Origin: Xanthobacter autotrophicus
GTDB lineage: Bacteria > Pseudomonadota > Alphaproteobacteria > Rhizobiales > Xanthobacteraceae
Direction of reading: 5' to 3'
Length of the DNA: 64,000 nt
NCBI RefSeq assembly: GCF_005871085.1
Contig: NZ_VAUP01000037.1
Coordinates: 1-64,000 of the forward strand
The position numbers were made by a program, and so were the translations under genes. The notes beneath the pieces are model-generated. The model was not told the origin of the DNA, did not search any database, and worked only from the letters and a program-made list of their open reading frames with translations. Each line of letters starts with the position of its first letter. Positions within the stretch are counted from its first letter, which is position 1. Shown one piece after another: positions 1 through 6,179 of this stretch.

Positions 1-37
1 TCCGCTTCCCGCGGGGCGCCCACCTTCCAGCCCGCAA

Positions 38-148
38 TTATGCGGAGCAGAACCCCCGCCGAAACCGGCGGCAACACAGACCTTACAGGCCGGCGCTCTG
101 CATAATCCCGCTCTCCGCATAATCGATCTTATGTGGAGCTCCACATAA
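38..148. repeat. Cluster of TTATGCGGAG/CTCCGCATAA inverted repeats ending in a 20-bp palindrome
   Basis: Positions 38-47 read TTATGCGGAG, 96-105 CTCTGCATAA, 113-122 CTCCGCATAA, and 129-148 form the perfect palindrome TTATGTGGAGCTCCACATAA. All are versions of one half-site in both orientations. Coding sequence of a DUF736 gene resumes immediately after the palindrome, so this looks like the end of an inserted element recombined by a tyrosine recombinase (for example a recombinase-in-trio element). That assignment is inference; no recombinase is visible because the element would lie left of the window. Confidence 0.55.
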
Positions 149-149
149 T

Positions 150-326
150 GCCGAGATCGGGGCGGCCTGGGCCAAGCGCTCCAACGAGGGCCGGGACTAT
201 CTGGGCCTCAAGCTCGACGACCCGAGCTTCAACGCCCCCATCTACGCCAACCTCTTCGAGGACGAGGATGCCGAGGGCTACAGCCTCATCTGGTCCCGCC
301 CCAACGGCCGGCGCAGCGCGGACTGA
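150..326 (+). pseudogene. DUF736 family gene, 3' fragment
   Basis: The plus strand reads 58 codons plus TGA with no start codon. The product resembles the C-terminal half of DUF736 proteins: a GAAW(x)K segment, then [10 protein letters not shown], then a YANLFED stretch and a terminal WSRP. The intact DUF736 protein at 6767-7102 has the matching pattern (GAGW, YVSLVIDDP, IRAHLF, WTRP). The N-terminal half is absent and replaced by the palindromic repeats, so the gene was cut by an insertion or rearrangement. DUF736 genes are frequent companions of alphaproteobacterial ICE transfer genes; their function is unknown. Confidence 0.75.
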
Positions 327-337
327 GGCCCCGCGAC

Positions 338-368
338 AAGCCCCGCCCGGACGGTCCGGGCGGGGCTT
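338..368. terminator. Strong GC hairpin between convergent genes
   Basis: AAGCCCCGCCCGGA at 338-351 is perfectly complementary to 355-368, leaving a 3-nt loop. It sits between the 3' end of the DUF736 fragment (plus) and the 3' end of the DUF5615 gene (minus), where a bidirectional terminator is expected. No T-tract follows, so termination is inferred from structure and position only. Confidence 0.6.
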
Positions 369-399
369 CCACCACCCGACACCATGTCATCTGGGGCTG

Positions 400-774
400 T
401 CAGCCCGGAAGCGCATATCGTCTGAGGATCACCGCGCCGGCCTCCTCAACGATCTCAATGGCCTCGTTTATCAAGACCTGCTCGGCCGGGAGCGCTTCCA
501 GCAGTGCATCGAACAGCTCGCGCTGGCGGGCCGGCACCACCTGAGGGACGATGATGACCAGCCCCGCATGAAGCTCCTGCTTCGCATAGAGCTTGCGGAA
601 GTCGCGGGCATTGTTGGTCACGAAGGTAAAATCCTCGGCGACGATCCGAGGCATGAGATTCCAGTCGCTCTCGCCACCAAGGCCGAGCCAGGTCACATGC
701 ATGGCGTCATGCCCTCGCGCCTGCGCAACGGCCGCGAGGGACGTGTGCAGGCACTCGTCGATCAGAAACTTCAT
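400..774 (-). CDS. DUF5615 family PIN-like toxin
   Basis: A 124-residue protein opening MKFLIDECL, the signature of the DUF5615/Mut7-C PIN-like fold, with conserved acidic residues D7 and E8 and a later TNNARDF segment. Such proteins are predicted metal-dependent RNases and act as toxins beside DUF433 antitoxins. Its start codon overlaps the stop of the DUF433 gene (ATGA at 771-774), so the two are translationally coupled with the antitoxin first. Length is normal for the family and no damage is seen. RNase activity is inferred from the family. Confidence 0.85.
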   Translation of the reverse strand: MKFLIDECLHTSLAAVAQARGHDAMHVTWLGLGGESDWNLMPRIVAEDFTFVTNNARDFRKLYAKQELHAGLVIIVPQVVPARQRELFDALLEALPAEQVLINEAIEIVEEAGAVILRRYALPG

Positions 775-1412
775 GCAGCCGTGCCGGAACGGCTCGACCT
801 GGGATCGCCCTTGAGCGTCAAACGCTGCGTGGACTTCAGCCGCAATCCCTGCTCGTCCAGCGTCTTCGGCCGCCCGCGCGCCGGGTGGGCGGCAACCCAG
901 ATCGCCGCCAGCTCCAGCATGCGCGGAGCCAGCGCCGGATAGCCTTCCAGGATCTCCTCGGCACTCGCCCCCTGCGCCAGCATGGCGGCGACCATGCGCA
1001 CGGGAATGCGCGTGCCCCTGAAGACCGGCTCGCCACCGAGAATCCCCTTGTCCCGATGAATGGCGGCTTCCGCCTCATCGAGCGTCCGGATCTGCGCGTC
1101 GAGCTGCTTGCGCGCAGCTCCCACATCGACGATCAGCAATTCGTCGGCCCTCACCGTCTTGGCGTTCGGCATGGCCGCGATCGCCTCGAACAGCTTCTCG
1201 CGCCGCTCCGCGCTCAAGGCCGATCCGACGCCGTGCCAGAGCTTGAGGCGCAGCAGTCCCTCCTGGGTCAGCGCGCGTCGGGCCGCGCCGCTCGGCCGAA
1301 GATCTGGCTTCGTCTCGACGATCTTCTTGTCGATGGCATTGTGGACCGCCTTCACCGCCATGCCGCTCACGGCAGCGGCCTCAGTCGGGGTGTAGATGCG
1401 GTCGGCAGCCAT
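771..1412 (-). CDS. DUF433 domain antitoxin with N-terminal HTH
   Basis: I start the gene at ATG 1412, with AGGAGA about seven bases upstream; the reading frame stays open further upstream but without a comparable ribosome site. The 213-residue product has a MerR-like N-terminal segment (IYTPTEAAAVSG, residues about 5-16) and a C-terminal DUF433 domain around GGEPVFRGTRIPV and an EEILEGYP motif. DUF433 proteins neutralise DUF5615 PIN-like toxins, and the toxin gene follows with a 4-bp overlap. An inverted repeat at 1414-1437 covers the ribosome-binding region and is a likely autoregulatory operator. Confidence 0.85.
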   Translation of the reverse strand: MAADRIYTPTEAAAVSGMAVKAVHNAIDKKIVETKPDLRPSGAARRALTQEGLLRLKLWHGVGSALSAERREKLFEAIAAMPNAKTVRADELLIVDVGAARKQLDAQIRTLDEAEAAIHRDKGILGGEPVFRGTRIPVRMVAAMLAQGASAEEILEGYPALAPRMLELAAIWVAAHPARGRPKTLDEQGLRLKSTQRLTLKGDPRSSRSGTAA

Positions 1413-1413
1413 A

Positions 1414-1437
1414 ATTATTCTCCTGATAGAGAATAAT
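1414..1437. promoter_or_regulatory. Operator-like inverted repeat at the toxin-antitoxin start
   Basis: ATTATTCTC (1414-1422) and GAGAATAAT (1429-1437) form a perfect 9-bp inverted repeat with a 6-bp spacer directly upstream of the DUF433 start at 1412. Toxin-antitoxin operons are normally autorepressed at such sites. Because it overlaps the Shine-Dalgarno it could also act as an RNA hairpin. Confidence 0.6.
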
Positions 1438-1503
1438 ATAGGAGTGTTCGCCTGGACGGTAGAGGCTGCCGCCTCAATCCCCCTCGCTGGGGGGAGTTGC
1501 CTG

Positions 1504-1722
1504 TCAGGCCTCGTCGTCCGGCTTGACCAGCTCGACGTGGCTGACATCGAGCGCCTGCGCCAATTCGTAGAGCGTGATGACGGTCGGATTCCGCCTGCCA
1601 CGCTCGAGGCCGCTGAGATATTGCTGACTGAAGCCAGAGCGCGCCTCGACCTCCTCCTGGGTCAGGCCTTTCTCCCGACGCAGGCGGGCGAAGTTCCGTC
1701 CGACCAGTTTGCGCATGTCCAT
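1504..1722 (-). CDS. Small XRE-family HTH repressor (QseC-like by position)
   Basis: A 72-residue protein that is almost entirely a Cro/C1-type helix-turn-helix: FARLRREKGLTQEEVEARSG, then QQYLSGLERGRRNP, then LYELAQALDV. It is transcribed away from the QseM-like gene at 2011, with about 290 bp of repeat-rich DNA between them. In ICEMlSymR7A a small HTH protein, QseC, controls qseM from an adjacent promoter region, so position and size fit that role. It could instead be an accessory regulator of the nearby toxin-antitoxin pair. The HTH call is firm; the QseC role is inference. No strong Shine-Dalgarno is seen. Confidence 0.8.
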   Translation of the reverse strand: MDMRKLVGRNFARLRREKGLTQEEVEARSGFSQQYLSGLERGRRNPTVITLYELAQALDVSHVELVKPDDEA

Positions 1723-1740
1723 GCGCAGACGGATGACAAT

Positions 1741-1775
1741 TTACATACTTTAGGTTTATCAACTTTAATATGTAA
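1741..1775. promoter_or_regulatory. AT-rich operator candidate upstream of the XRE gene
   Basis: TTACATA (1741-1747) and TATGTAA (1769-1775) form an inverted repeat enclosing two direct copies of ACTTTA (1747-1752 and 1762-1767), just upstream of the XRE start at 1722. The tract is clearly AT-rich in a GC-rich region, as expected of a divergent promoter/operator. Confidence 0.45.
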
Positions 1776-1960
1776 TCTCGCCATTGAAAGAGGATCAGCG
1801 TATGATCCATGGGCAGTGATCGAGCGGGAATAAGCCAAGCGTGTCCCGCCATCAATCAGGGAATGGGGACCCTGGTTACATGACAAGACGAACGACCGCG
1901 GTTTCATGCCAGGGGTGCCGCATTCGCCGGCTCCTCAACGACCAGATCGAGACGGTGGGT

Positions 1961-2009
1961 GTTGGGTCCCAACCTGCACCGGAGCTCAATAGAGCCTTTG
2001 GACCAAAGG
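1961..2009 (+). promoter_or_regulatory. Two short palindromes just upstream of the QseM-like gene
   Basis: GTTGGG(T)CCCAAC lies at 1961-1973 and CCTTTGG(A)CCAAAGG at 1995-2009, the second ending one base before the ATG at 2011 and covering the only purine-rich ribosome-site candidate. They could be repressor sites or a translation-controlling hairpin. Confidence 0.4.
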
Positions 2010-2010
2010 G

Positions 2011-2286
2011 ATGAGCGACACGACCCTCCTCGACGAGCCACCGGAGAGCTCGACGCTCACCGATTACGACCGCACACACATGAAGCTCTATCTGCGCCTC
2101 CTGGACGCCGCGACAGACGGGGCGGACTGGCGCGAGGTGGTCTCGGTGTTGTTCGGCCTCGACCCGGATCGTGAGCCCGAGCGGGCCCGCCGCGTCCATG
2201 ACAGCCATCTGGCCCGCGCCCGTTGGATGACCACGGACGGCTACCGCCTGCTCGTCCGCGAGGGCCATCGCGACCCACCCTCGTGA
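2011..2286 (+). CDS. DUF2285 domain protein, QseM-like antiactivator
   Basis: A 91-residue stand-alone DUF2285 protein: the helical block YDRTHMKLYLRLLDAATDG, then REVVSVLFGL, then RRVHDSHLARARWMTTDGYRLLV follows the DUF2285 pattern seen at the C-terminus of the FseA-like product next door. In ICEMlSymR7A the small DUF2285 protein QseM binds and blocks both TraR and FseA. Here the gene lies directly before the FseA-like gene, on the same strand and about 105 bp away, which supports a QseM role. No traR is in the window, so FseA is the only visible candidate target. Function is by family and context. Confidence 0.75.
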   Translation: MSDTTLLDEPPESSTLTDYDRTHMKLYLRLLDAATDGADWREVVSVLFGLDPDREPERARRVHDSHLARARWMTTDGYRLLVREGHRDPPS

Positions 2287-2296
2287 TGCGCTGAGG

Positions 2297-2375
2297 GCAA
2301 CACCTGTTGCACAATCCGGGGCTTCCGCATGGTCGCACACGCGAGAATTGTATTCGGCTGAGTCTGCCCCAGACT
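2297..2375 (+). promoter_or_regulatory. Two perfect palindromes upstream of the FseA-like gene
   Basis: GCAACA-CC-TGTTGC (2297-2310) and AGTCTG-CCC-CAGACT (2361-2375) lie in the 106-bp gap before the start at 2393. The first resembles a short LuxR-type box, which would fit quorum-sensing control as in ICEMlSymR7A, but this is only a resemblance. Confidence 0.4.
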
Positions 2376-2392
2376 GACGGTCGGAGAATGCA

Positions 2393-2608
2393 ATGTCCCT
2401 GGACACGTCCCGCTGGCGATCACAGTCCACCTACGACTATGTCGACACGCTGACCGCCCCCGACATCGGATGGGAATGGCTGAGGCGCAACGAAGACTAC
2501 CAGAGCAGCTACGCCGCGTTCAGTCAGGCCGAACATCCTGCTCCAACGCTGACGGAAGGTGCAGCGCGAAAGTGGGGACTGCGATTTCCCGGTCGATCCC
2601 GCGCATAG
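2393..2608 (+). CDS. DUF6499 N-terminal part of a frameshifted FseA-like activator
   Basis: Zero-frame product of 71 residues with the DUF6499 pattern YDYVDTLTAPDIGWEWLRRN and EDYQSSYAAF, ending in the motif RKWGLRF. A Shine-Dalgarno (GGAG at 2383-2386) lies six bases upstream. It corresponds to Msi172 of ICEMlSymR7A. Past the motif the zero frame adds only six unrelated residues before TAG at 2606-2608, while the +1 frame continues into DUF2285. The short protein is therefore expected to be the main product and the fused activator a minority product. Confidence 0.85.
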   Translation: MSLDTSRWRSQSTYDYVDTLTAPDIGWEWLRRNEDYQSSYAAFSQAEHPAPTLTEGAARKWGLRFPGRSRA

Positions 2609-3167
2609 GGCAACCGACGCGGACATCTTCTGGCTTCCAGAGGAAGATACCAGCAGCGTCATCCTCACCTTCGCGCCGCCAGCCTTCGGTTCCTCCAGCG
2701 ACGTGCTCTCGCTGCTGACCGGCTCGGATCTTGTCCGCGCCGATGACGGGCTTCACCATCTGCGCGACCTGGCCAACGGCCAGCGCCTCCACCTCGTCCT
2801 TCCGCCCGACGCCGCGCCGGGTCGGCCGCTTGCGGCCGTCGTGCCGCTCGGCCCCGACGGCTTCGATCGCCTCGAAGCCGTTGGCCGGCTCCTCGCCGCC
2901 CTGCATGGTCGCGAGGTGCCTCCTGACACCCGCCTGACGCCGCAGCAACTGGCGCGCGCCCGCCGCATGCTGCAGGCCGCCGATGGCCACCATAATGGTG
3001 CGACCCAGAAGGAGATCGCCGAGGTCATCCTCGACACCGGCCGGCTCACCCGCGACGAATGGCAGGCCTCTTCGGCGCGCCACGCCGTCATGGGCTTGCT
3101 GCGCGGTGCCCGCGCCATGATCGCCGGCGGCTATCGCAAGCTGCTTCGTCATCGTCGGCGATCCTAG
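2559..3167 (+). CDS. DUF2285 C-terminal part of a frameshifted FseA-like activator
   Basis: This +1-frame reading frame corresponds to Msi171 of ICEMlSymR7A. After the join it reads VDPAHRATDADIFWLPEED, then a middle domain with HHLRDLANGQRLHLVLPP, and a C-terminal DUF2285 block (LTPQQLARARRMLQAADGHH, EIAEVILDTGRLTRDEW, GGYRKLL). An ATG exists at 2559 but the conserved protein is continuous with the upstream frame through the slip at 2585-2588. The spliced product would be 257 residues (2393-2587 joined to 2589-3167). Its predicted role is transcription activation of the excisionase gene that follows. Confidence 0.85.
   Translation: MQRESGDCDFPVDPAHRATDADIFWLPEEDTSSVILTFAPPAFGSSSDVLSLLTGSDLVRADDGLHHLRDLANGQRLHLVLPPDAAPGRPLAAVVPLGPDGFDRLEAVGRLLAALHGREVPPDTRLTPQQLARARRMLQAADGHHNGATQKEIAEVILDTGRLTRDEWQASSARHAVMGLLRGARAMIAGGYRKLLRHRRRS
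2585..2588 (+). other. +1 programmed ribosomal frameshift site (UUU-C)
   Basis: In the zero frame the ribosome reads CTG CGA TTT CCC GGT. If tRNA-Phe slips from TTT (2585-2587) to TTC (2586-2588), translation continues CCG GTC GAT into the DUF2285 frame. This is the mechanism reported for FseA of ICEMlSymR7A (+1 slippage of tRNA-Phe from UUU to UUC within a conserved Msi172 motif). The direction and site here agree with it exactly. Confidence 0.8.
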
Positions 3168-3308
3168 ACCAGCTGGGCGCCGTCCCCGGTGTGGGAATTC
3201 AGGTCCCCCCAAAATCCCACTGCAACTCGCCAGTCGCGCTTCGCCATCGTGACCGTCACCGACCGCCCTCCCCCAGCGGTCTGAGCGACCCTCACGGAGA
3301 CCCGATCC

Positions 3309-3590
3309 ATGCGACCCGATCTCGCCATTCTTCCTCCGCGCTACCTGCGCACCAAGGAAGCCGCGGAATTCCTCTCCCTCTCCGCCCGCACTCTGGAGAA
3401 GCACCGGACCTATGGAACCGGCCCCGCCTACCGCAAGCTGGGCGGGCGCGTCGTCTATGCGGTGGACGATCTGAAGGCCTGGGCCGAGCGCGGCGCCGTC
3501 ACCTCCACCTCCGATCCCCGCGGCACCGTCCTGCCTGCCAAGCGCCACGCCCCTGCCCCGCCGGCTTCTGCCGGCCGCTACGCCCGCTGA
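3309..3590 (+). CDS. RdfS-like excisionase / HTH protein
   Basis: A 93-residue protein with a winged helix-turn-helix of the MerR/excisionase type: YLRTKEAAEFLSLSARTLEKH, then GPAYRKLGGRVVYAVDDLKAW, followed by a low-complexity basic tail. GGAGA precedes the start. Small proteins of this type act as recombination directionality factors. In ICEMlSymR7A the excisionase gene rdfS is the target of FseA, and here it sits about 140 bp downstream of the FseA-like gene and ahead of the replication/transfer genes, the same logic. The HTH call is firm; the excision role is by synteny. It could also act as an activator of the following operon. Confidence 0.75.
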   Translation: MRPDLAILPPRYLRTKEAAEFLSLSARTLEKHRTYGTGPAYRKLGGRVVYAVDDLKAWAERGAVTSTSDPRGTVLPAKRHAPAPPASAGRYAR

Positions 3591-3608
3591 TCCAGAGGCG
3601 GCTTCCCG

Positions 3609-4769
3609 ATGCCGGCGCACCACCGACCCTCCCCGGAGCGTGAGCAGCTCGACCTGTTCCACGCGCGTCCCGGCGACTTCGCGCCCCGCGATGCGCAGGA
3701 TCTCATGGCCTATCCCTTCTTCTCCCTGGCCAAGTCGCACCGCATCGCGCCCATCGACTTCTCAGCCGGTGATGTCGCCATCCGGGTCGAGGCCGTGCCC
3801 GACCACGGCATGGCCACCATCTGGGATGCCGACATCCTGATCTGGGCGGCGAGCCAGATCGTCGAGGCCCGCGACGCCGGCCTGCGCACCTCGCGCCTGA
3901 TGGCGGCGACCCCCTACGAGATCCTCACCTTCATCCGGCGTGGCGTGTCCCTGCGGGACTACCAGCGCCTCAAGGCGGCGCTCGACCGCCTCCAGTCCAC
4001 GACGGTGGTCACGTCCATCCGCCAGCTGGCCGAGGGACGGCGCCACCGCTTCTCCTGGATCAACGAATGGCAGGAGCGCACCGACGGCGCCGGCCGGCCC
4101 ATGGGCATCGAGCTGATCGTCCCCGACTGGTTCTATCGCGCCGTGCTCGACGATGCGCTCGTTCTGACCATCGACCGGGCCTATTTCGATCTGACGGGCG
4201 GCCTCGACCGCTGGCTCTATCGGCTGGTGCGCAAGCACGGCGGGTGGCAGCGCGACGGCTGGCGCTTCGAACTGCGCCACCTTCACCAGAAGTCCGGCAG
4301 CCTCTCGCCCTTCAAGCGCTTCGCCTTTGAGCTTCGCGACGTCATCCGCCGCCAGCCGCTGCCGGGCTACCTGCTGTTTCTCGAAGTGGAGATCGGCGGC
4401 CGTCTGCTGCTCGCCTTCGAGCCATCAGCGCCCTGTGGACAGGCTGTGGATCGCATCGTGCTATCGGGAACCCCGGATATCGTGCCATCGGGAACCGCAC
4501 AATCGTGCTATCGGGAACCAAAATCGGCCTTAAGTCCCGAGAGGAAAAATCGAAATCGCGCCCTTAACTTAGAGTCTAACGTAGACTCTAACTTTAAGAC
4601 GCGCGCACGCGATGTGGATAACATCGCTACGAAGCCGGAAAGCGCCGCTCGATCTCTGACTATCAAAGATAGACGCGATACGGATTTCCGTAAAGACGGC
4701 TTTACGACTCGCGATACTTGCGGCCCTGCGCAACTGCCCCTCGACCCTGGTCGGGGAGGCCAGCGATGA
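3609..4769 (+). CDS. Replication initiator protein A (RepA-like)
   Basis: The 386-residue protein matches the replication initiator A family found in alphaproteobacterial plasmids and ICEs: an N-terminal segment EQLDLFHARPGDFAPRDAQD and MAYPFFSLAK, then ATIWDADILIWAASQIVEA, YEILTFIRRG, DYQRLKAALDRLQST and a second winged-helix half around FELRHLHQKSGSLSPFKRF. Residues up to about 280 are conserved-looking. The last hundred codons are low in conservation and hold iteron-like repeats and palindromes, so this tail doubles as a cis-acting DNA region. The stop overlaps the parA start (ATGA). A GAGGCGG ribosome site precedes the start. Confidence 0.85.
   Translation: MPAHHRPSPEREQLDLFHARPGDFAPRDAQDLMAYPFFSLAKSHRIAPIDFSAGDVAIRVEAVPDHGMATIWDADILIWAASQIVEARDAGLRTSRLMAATPYEILTFIRRGVSLRDYQRLKAALDRLQSTTVVTSIRQLAEGRRHRFSWINEWQERTDGAGRPMGIELIVPDWFYRAVLDDALVLTIDRAYFDLTGGLDRWLYRLVRKHGGWQRDGWRFELRHLHQKSGSLSPFKRFAFELRDVIRRQPLPGYLLFLEVEIGGRLLLAFEPSAPCGQAVDRIVLSGTPDIVPSGTAQSCYREPKSALSPERKNRNRALNLESNVDSNFKTRARDVDNIATKPESAARSLTIKDRRDTDFRKDGFTTRDTCGPAQLPLDPGRGGQR
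4455..4519 (+). repeat. Three iteron-like direct repeats inside repA
   Basis: ATCGTG(C)(T/C)ATCGGGAACC occurs at 4455-4472, 4479-4496 and 4502-4519. Copies 1 and 3 are identical and copy 2 has one change. Start-to-start spacing is 24 and 23 bp, close to two helical turns, as in Rep-binding iterons. They lie in the reading frame of the initiator gene. Confidence 0.75.
4569..4706. repeat. Three consecutive palindromes in the AT-rich repA tail, before parA
   Basis: TTAGAGTCTA-ACG-TAGACTCTAA (4569-4591), CTATC-AAA-GATAG (4660-4672) and CGTAAAG-ACGG-CTTTACG (4689-4706) follow the iterons within about 190 bp. With a local drop in GC this looks like a replication origin or partition site placed at the end of the repA coding sequence. 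No function is proven. Confidence 0.6.
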
Positions 4770-5419
4770 TCATCGCGCTGGCCAACCAAAAAGGCGGTGT
4801 CGGCAAGACCACGCTGGCCCTGCACCTCGCCGGCACGTGGGCGCGCCAGGGCAAGCGCGTCACCCTGATCGATGCCGATCCCCAGGGCTGGGCCCTCGAC
4901 TGGTCGCAGCAGCGCGCCCGTGAGGGGCTGTCGCGCCTCTTCGGCGTCGTGGGCCTTGCGCGCGACACGCTGCACCGGGAGGCCCCTGAAATCGCCCGCG
5001 ATGCCGACCATGTCGTCATCGACGGACCACCCCGCATCGCCGGCCTCATGCGCTCCGCGTTGCTGGCGGCCGACCTGGTGCTGCTGCCGGTTCAGCCGTC
5101 TCCCCTCGACGGCTGGGCCTCGGCCGAGATGCTCGCCCTGCTGCGGGAAGCACGCATCTACCGGCCGCAGCTCGCCGCGCGGTTCATCCTGAACCGGTGC
5201 GCCACCCGCACCGTCATCGCCCGCGAGACCGCCGAGACCCTGGCCGATCACGAGCCGCCGGTGCTCGCGACGACCGTTGGCCAGCGTGTCGTCTTTGCCG
5301 ATGCCGCGCAGACCGGCCGGCTCGCCTTCGAGATCGACGAGGCAAGCCCGGCCGCGCGCGAGATCGTGGCGCTGGCGGCCGAGATCGACCGCCTGCGCAT
5401 CGGGAGGATCGCCGCATGA
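4766..5419 (+). CDS. parA: ParA family partition ATPase
   Basis: The start is ATG 4766, overlapping the repA stop, with GGGGAGG six bases upstream. The 217-residue product has the deviant Walker A KGGVGKTT (residues 9-16), a Walker A' region IDADPQGWALDWSQQR, and the VVIDGPP switch. Length is that of the short ParA/MinD-like plasmid type lacking an N-terminal HTH. It would position or stabilise the excised circular element. The next gene overlaps it by 4 bp and is a probable RHH partner, a usual arrangement for small ParA systems. Confidence 0.9.
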   Translation: MIIALANQKGGVGKTTLALHLAGTWARQGKRVTLIDADPQGWALDWSQQRAREGLSRLFGVVGLARDTLHREAPEIARDADHVVIDGPPRIAGLMRSALLAADLVLLPVQPSPLDGWASAEMLALLREARIYRPQLAARFILNRCATRTVIARETAETLADHEPPVLATTVGQRVVFADAAQTGRLAFEIDEASPAAREIVALAAEIDRLRIGRIAA

Positions 5420-5661
5420 GCAGGCGCGATTTCGTCGCCCGGCCGAACGACGCCGAGCGCTGGATCAAGGCCGCCGATACGCCATCGGCGCGCGATGATG
5501 TCGCCAATGCCTATAGCGCCAGGCTCACCATCGACGTCACGCCCGAGCTGCGCGGGCGCATCAAGGTCGCCGCCTTCCGGCGCGGCGTCACCGTCGCCGA
5601 CATGCTGCGCGACCTCCTCGCACGCGAATTCCCGCCCCCCACCGAAGGAGATGCTCCATGA
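5416..5661 (+). CDS. Ribbon-helix-helix-like partner of ParA
   Basis: An 81-residue protein starting at ATG 5416 inside the parA stop (ATGA). Its second half has a ribbon-helix-helix pattern: a beta strand ARLTIDVTPELRGRIKVAAF followed by RRGVTVADMLRDLLAREF. Small RHH proteins downstream of short ParA ATPases act as centromere-binding proteins and autorepressors, so this is likely the ParB/ParG-equivalent. The palindromes at 4569-4706 are possible binding sites. No exact family assignment is made. Confidence 0.7.
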   Translation: MSRRDFVARPNDAERWIKAADTPSARDDVANAYSARLTIDVTPELRGRIKVAAFRRGVTVADMLRDLLAREFPPPTEGDAP

Positions 5662-6179
5662 CCAGCACCGGCGCTTCCCGCGGGCGTGGTGGCCGCCTGT
5701 CAAATGACGCCCCTGCGCCAGCAAGCACGTTTGTCGAGCTCACCTGGCTCGAGCGACGGATCGAGACCTGGATCCGCTTCGGCCACCACACCTCGGAAAA
5801 GATCATCGACCGTCACCGGCGCGTCCTCGGATTTCCTGCCGGGTCGGTCTTCGGGTTCGTGCGCTGGGCTGCGAACGATTTCGGCACCATCCTCTCGCGC
5901 ATCGACATCGTGCGCGCGGTCGGCGCCGACGCGCCGTGCCAGACCGTGCCTTTCGTCCGGCCCGGCGGCGACATCCTGCTCAAGATCGACGGGTGGCCGA
6001 AGGTCGAGCGCGTCCTGCAAGGGATCGACGCCATCGAGGCGCGCCACATCGATCCGGCCGACGTCTCCCCCGATCATTGGCGCCATGTCCACAACCGGCT
6101 GATCGCCGGGCAGGAGCCGCGCACCTATTCCATCGCGCAGCACCACGCGTTCCTGCTGCGCCGGAGGGCCGAGCCATGA
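5658..6179 (+). CDS. DUF2840 family protein
   Basis: A 173-residue protein matching DUF2840, a family found almost only between ParA and TraF in alphaproteobacterial conjugative elements. Recognisable blocks are FVELTWLERRIETWIRFG, the RVLGFPAGSVFGFVRWAAND segment, and the C-terminal QEPRTYSIAQHHAFLLRR. It overlaps both neighbours by 4 bp (ATGA), so it is translated in series with parA, its small partner and traF. Its biochemical role is unknown; synteny points to element transfer or maintenance. Confidence 0.85.
   Translation: MTSTGASRGRGGRLSNDAPAPASTFVELTWLERRIETWIRFGHHTSEKIIDRHRRVLGFPAGSVFGFVRWAANDFGTILSRIDIVRAVGADAPCQTVPFVRPGGDILLKIDGWPKVERVLQGIDAIEARHIDPADVSPDHWRHVHNRLIAGQEPRTYSIAQHHAFLLRRRAEP

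Noticed and set aside
1876-2430. 184-codon minus-strand frame over the QseM-like gene
   Set aside because: Antisense to a recognisable DUF2285 protein; no domain of its own.
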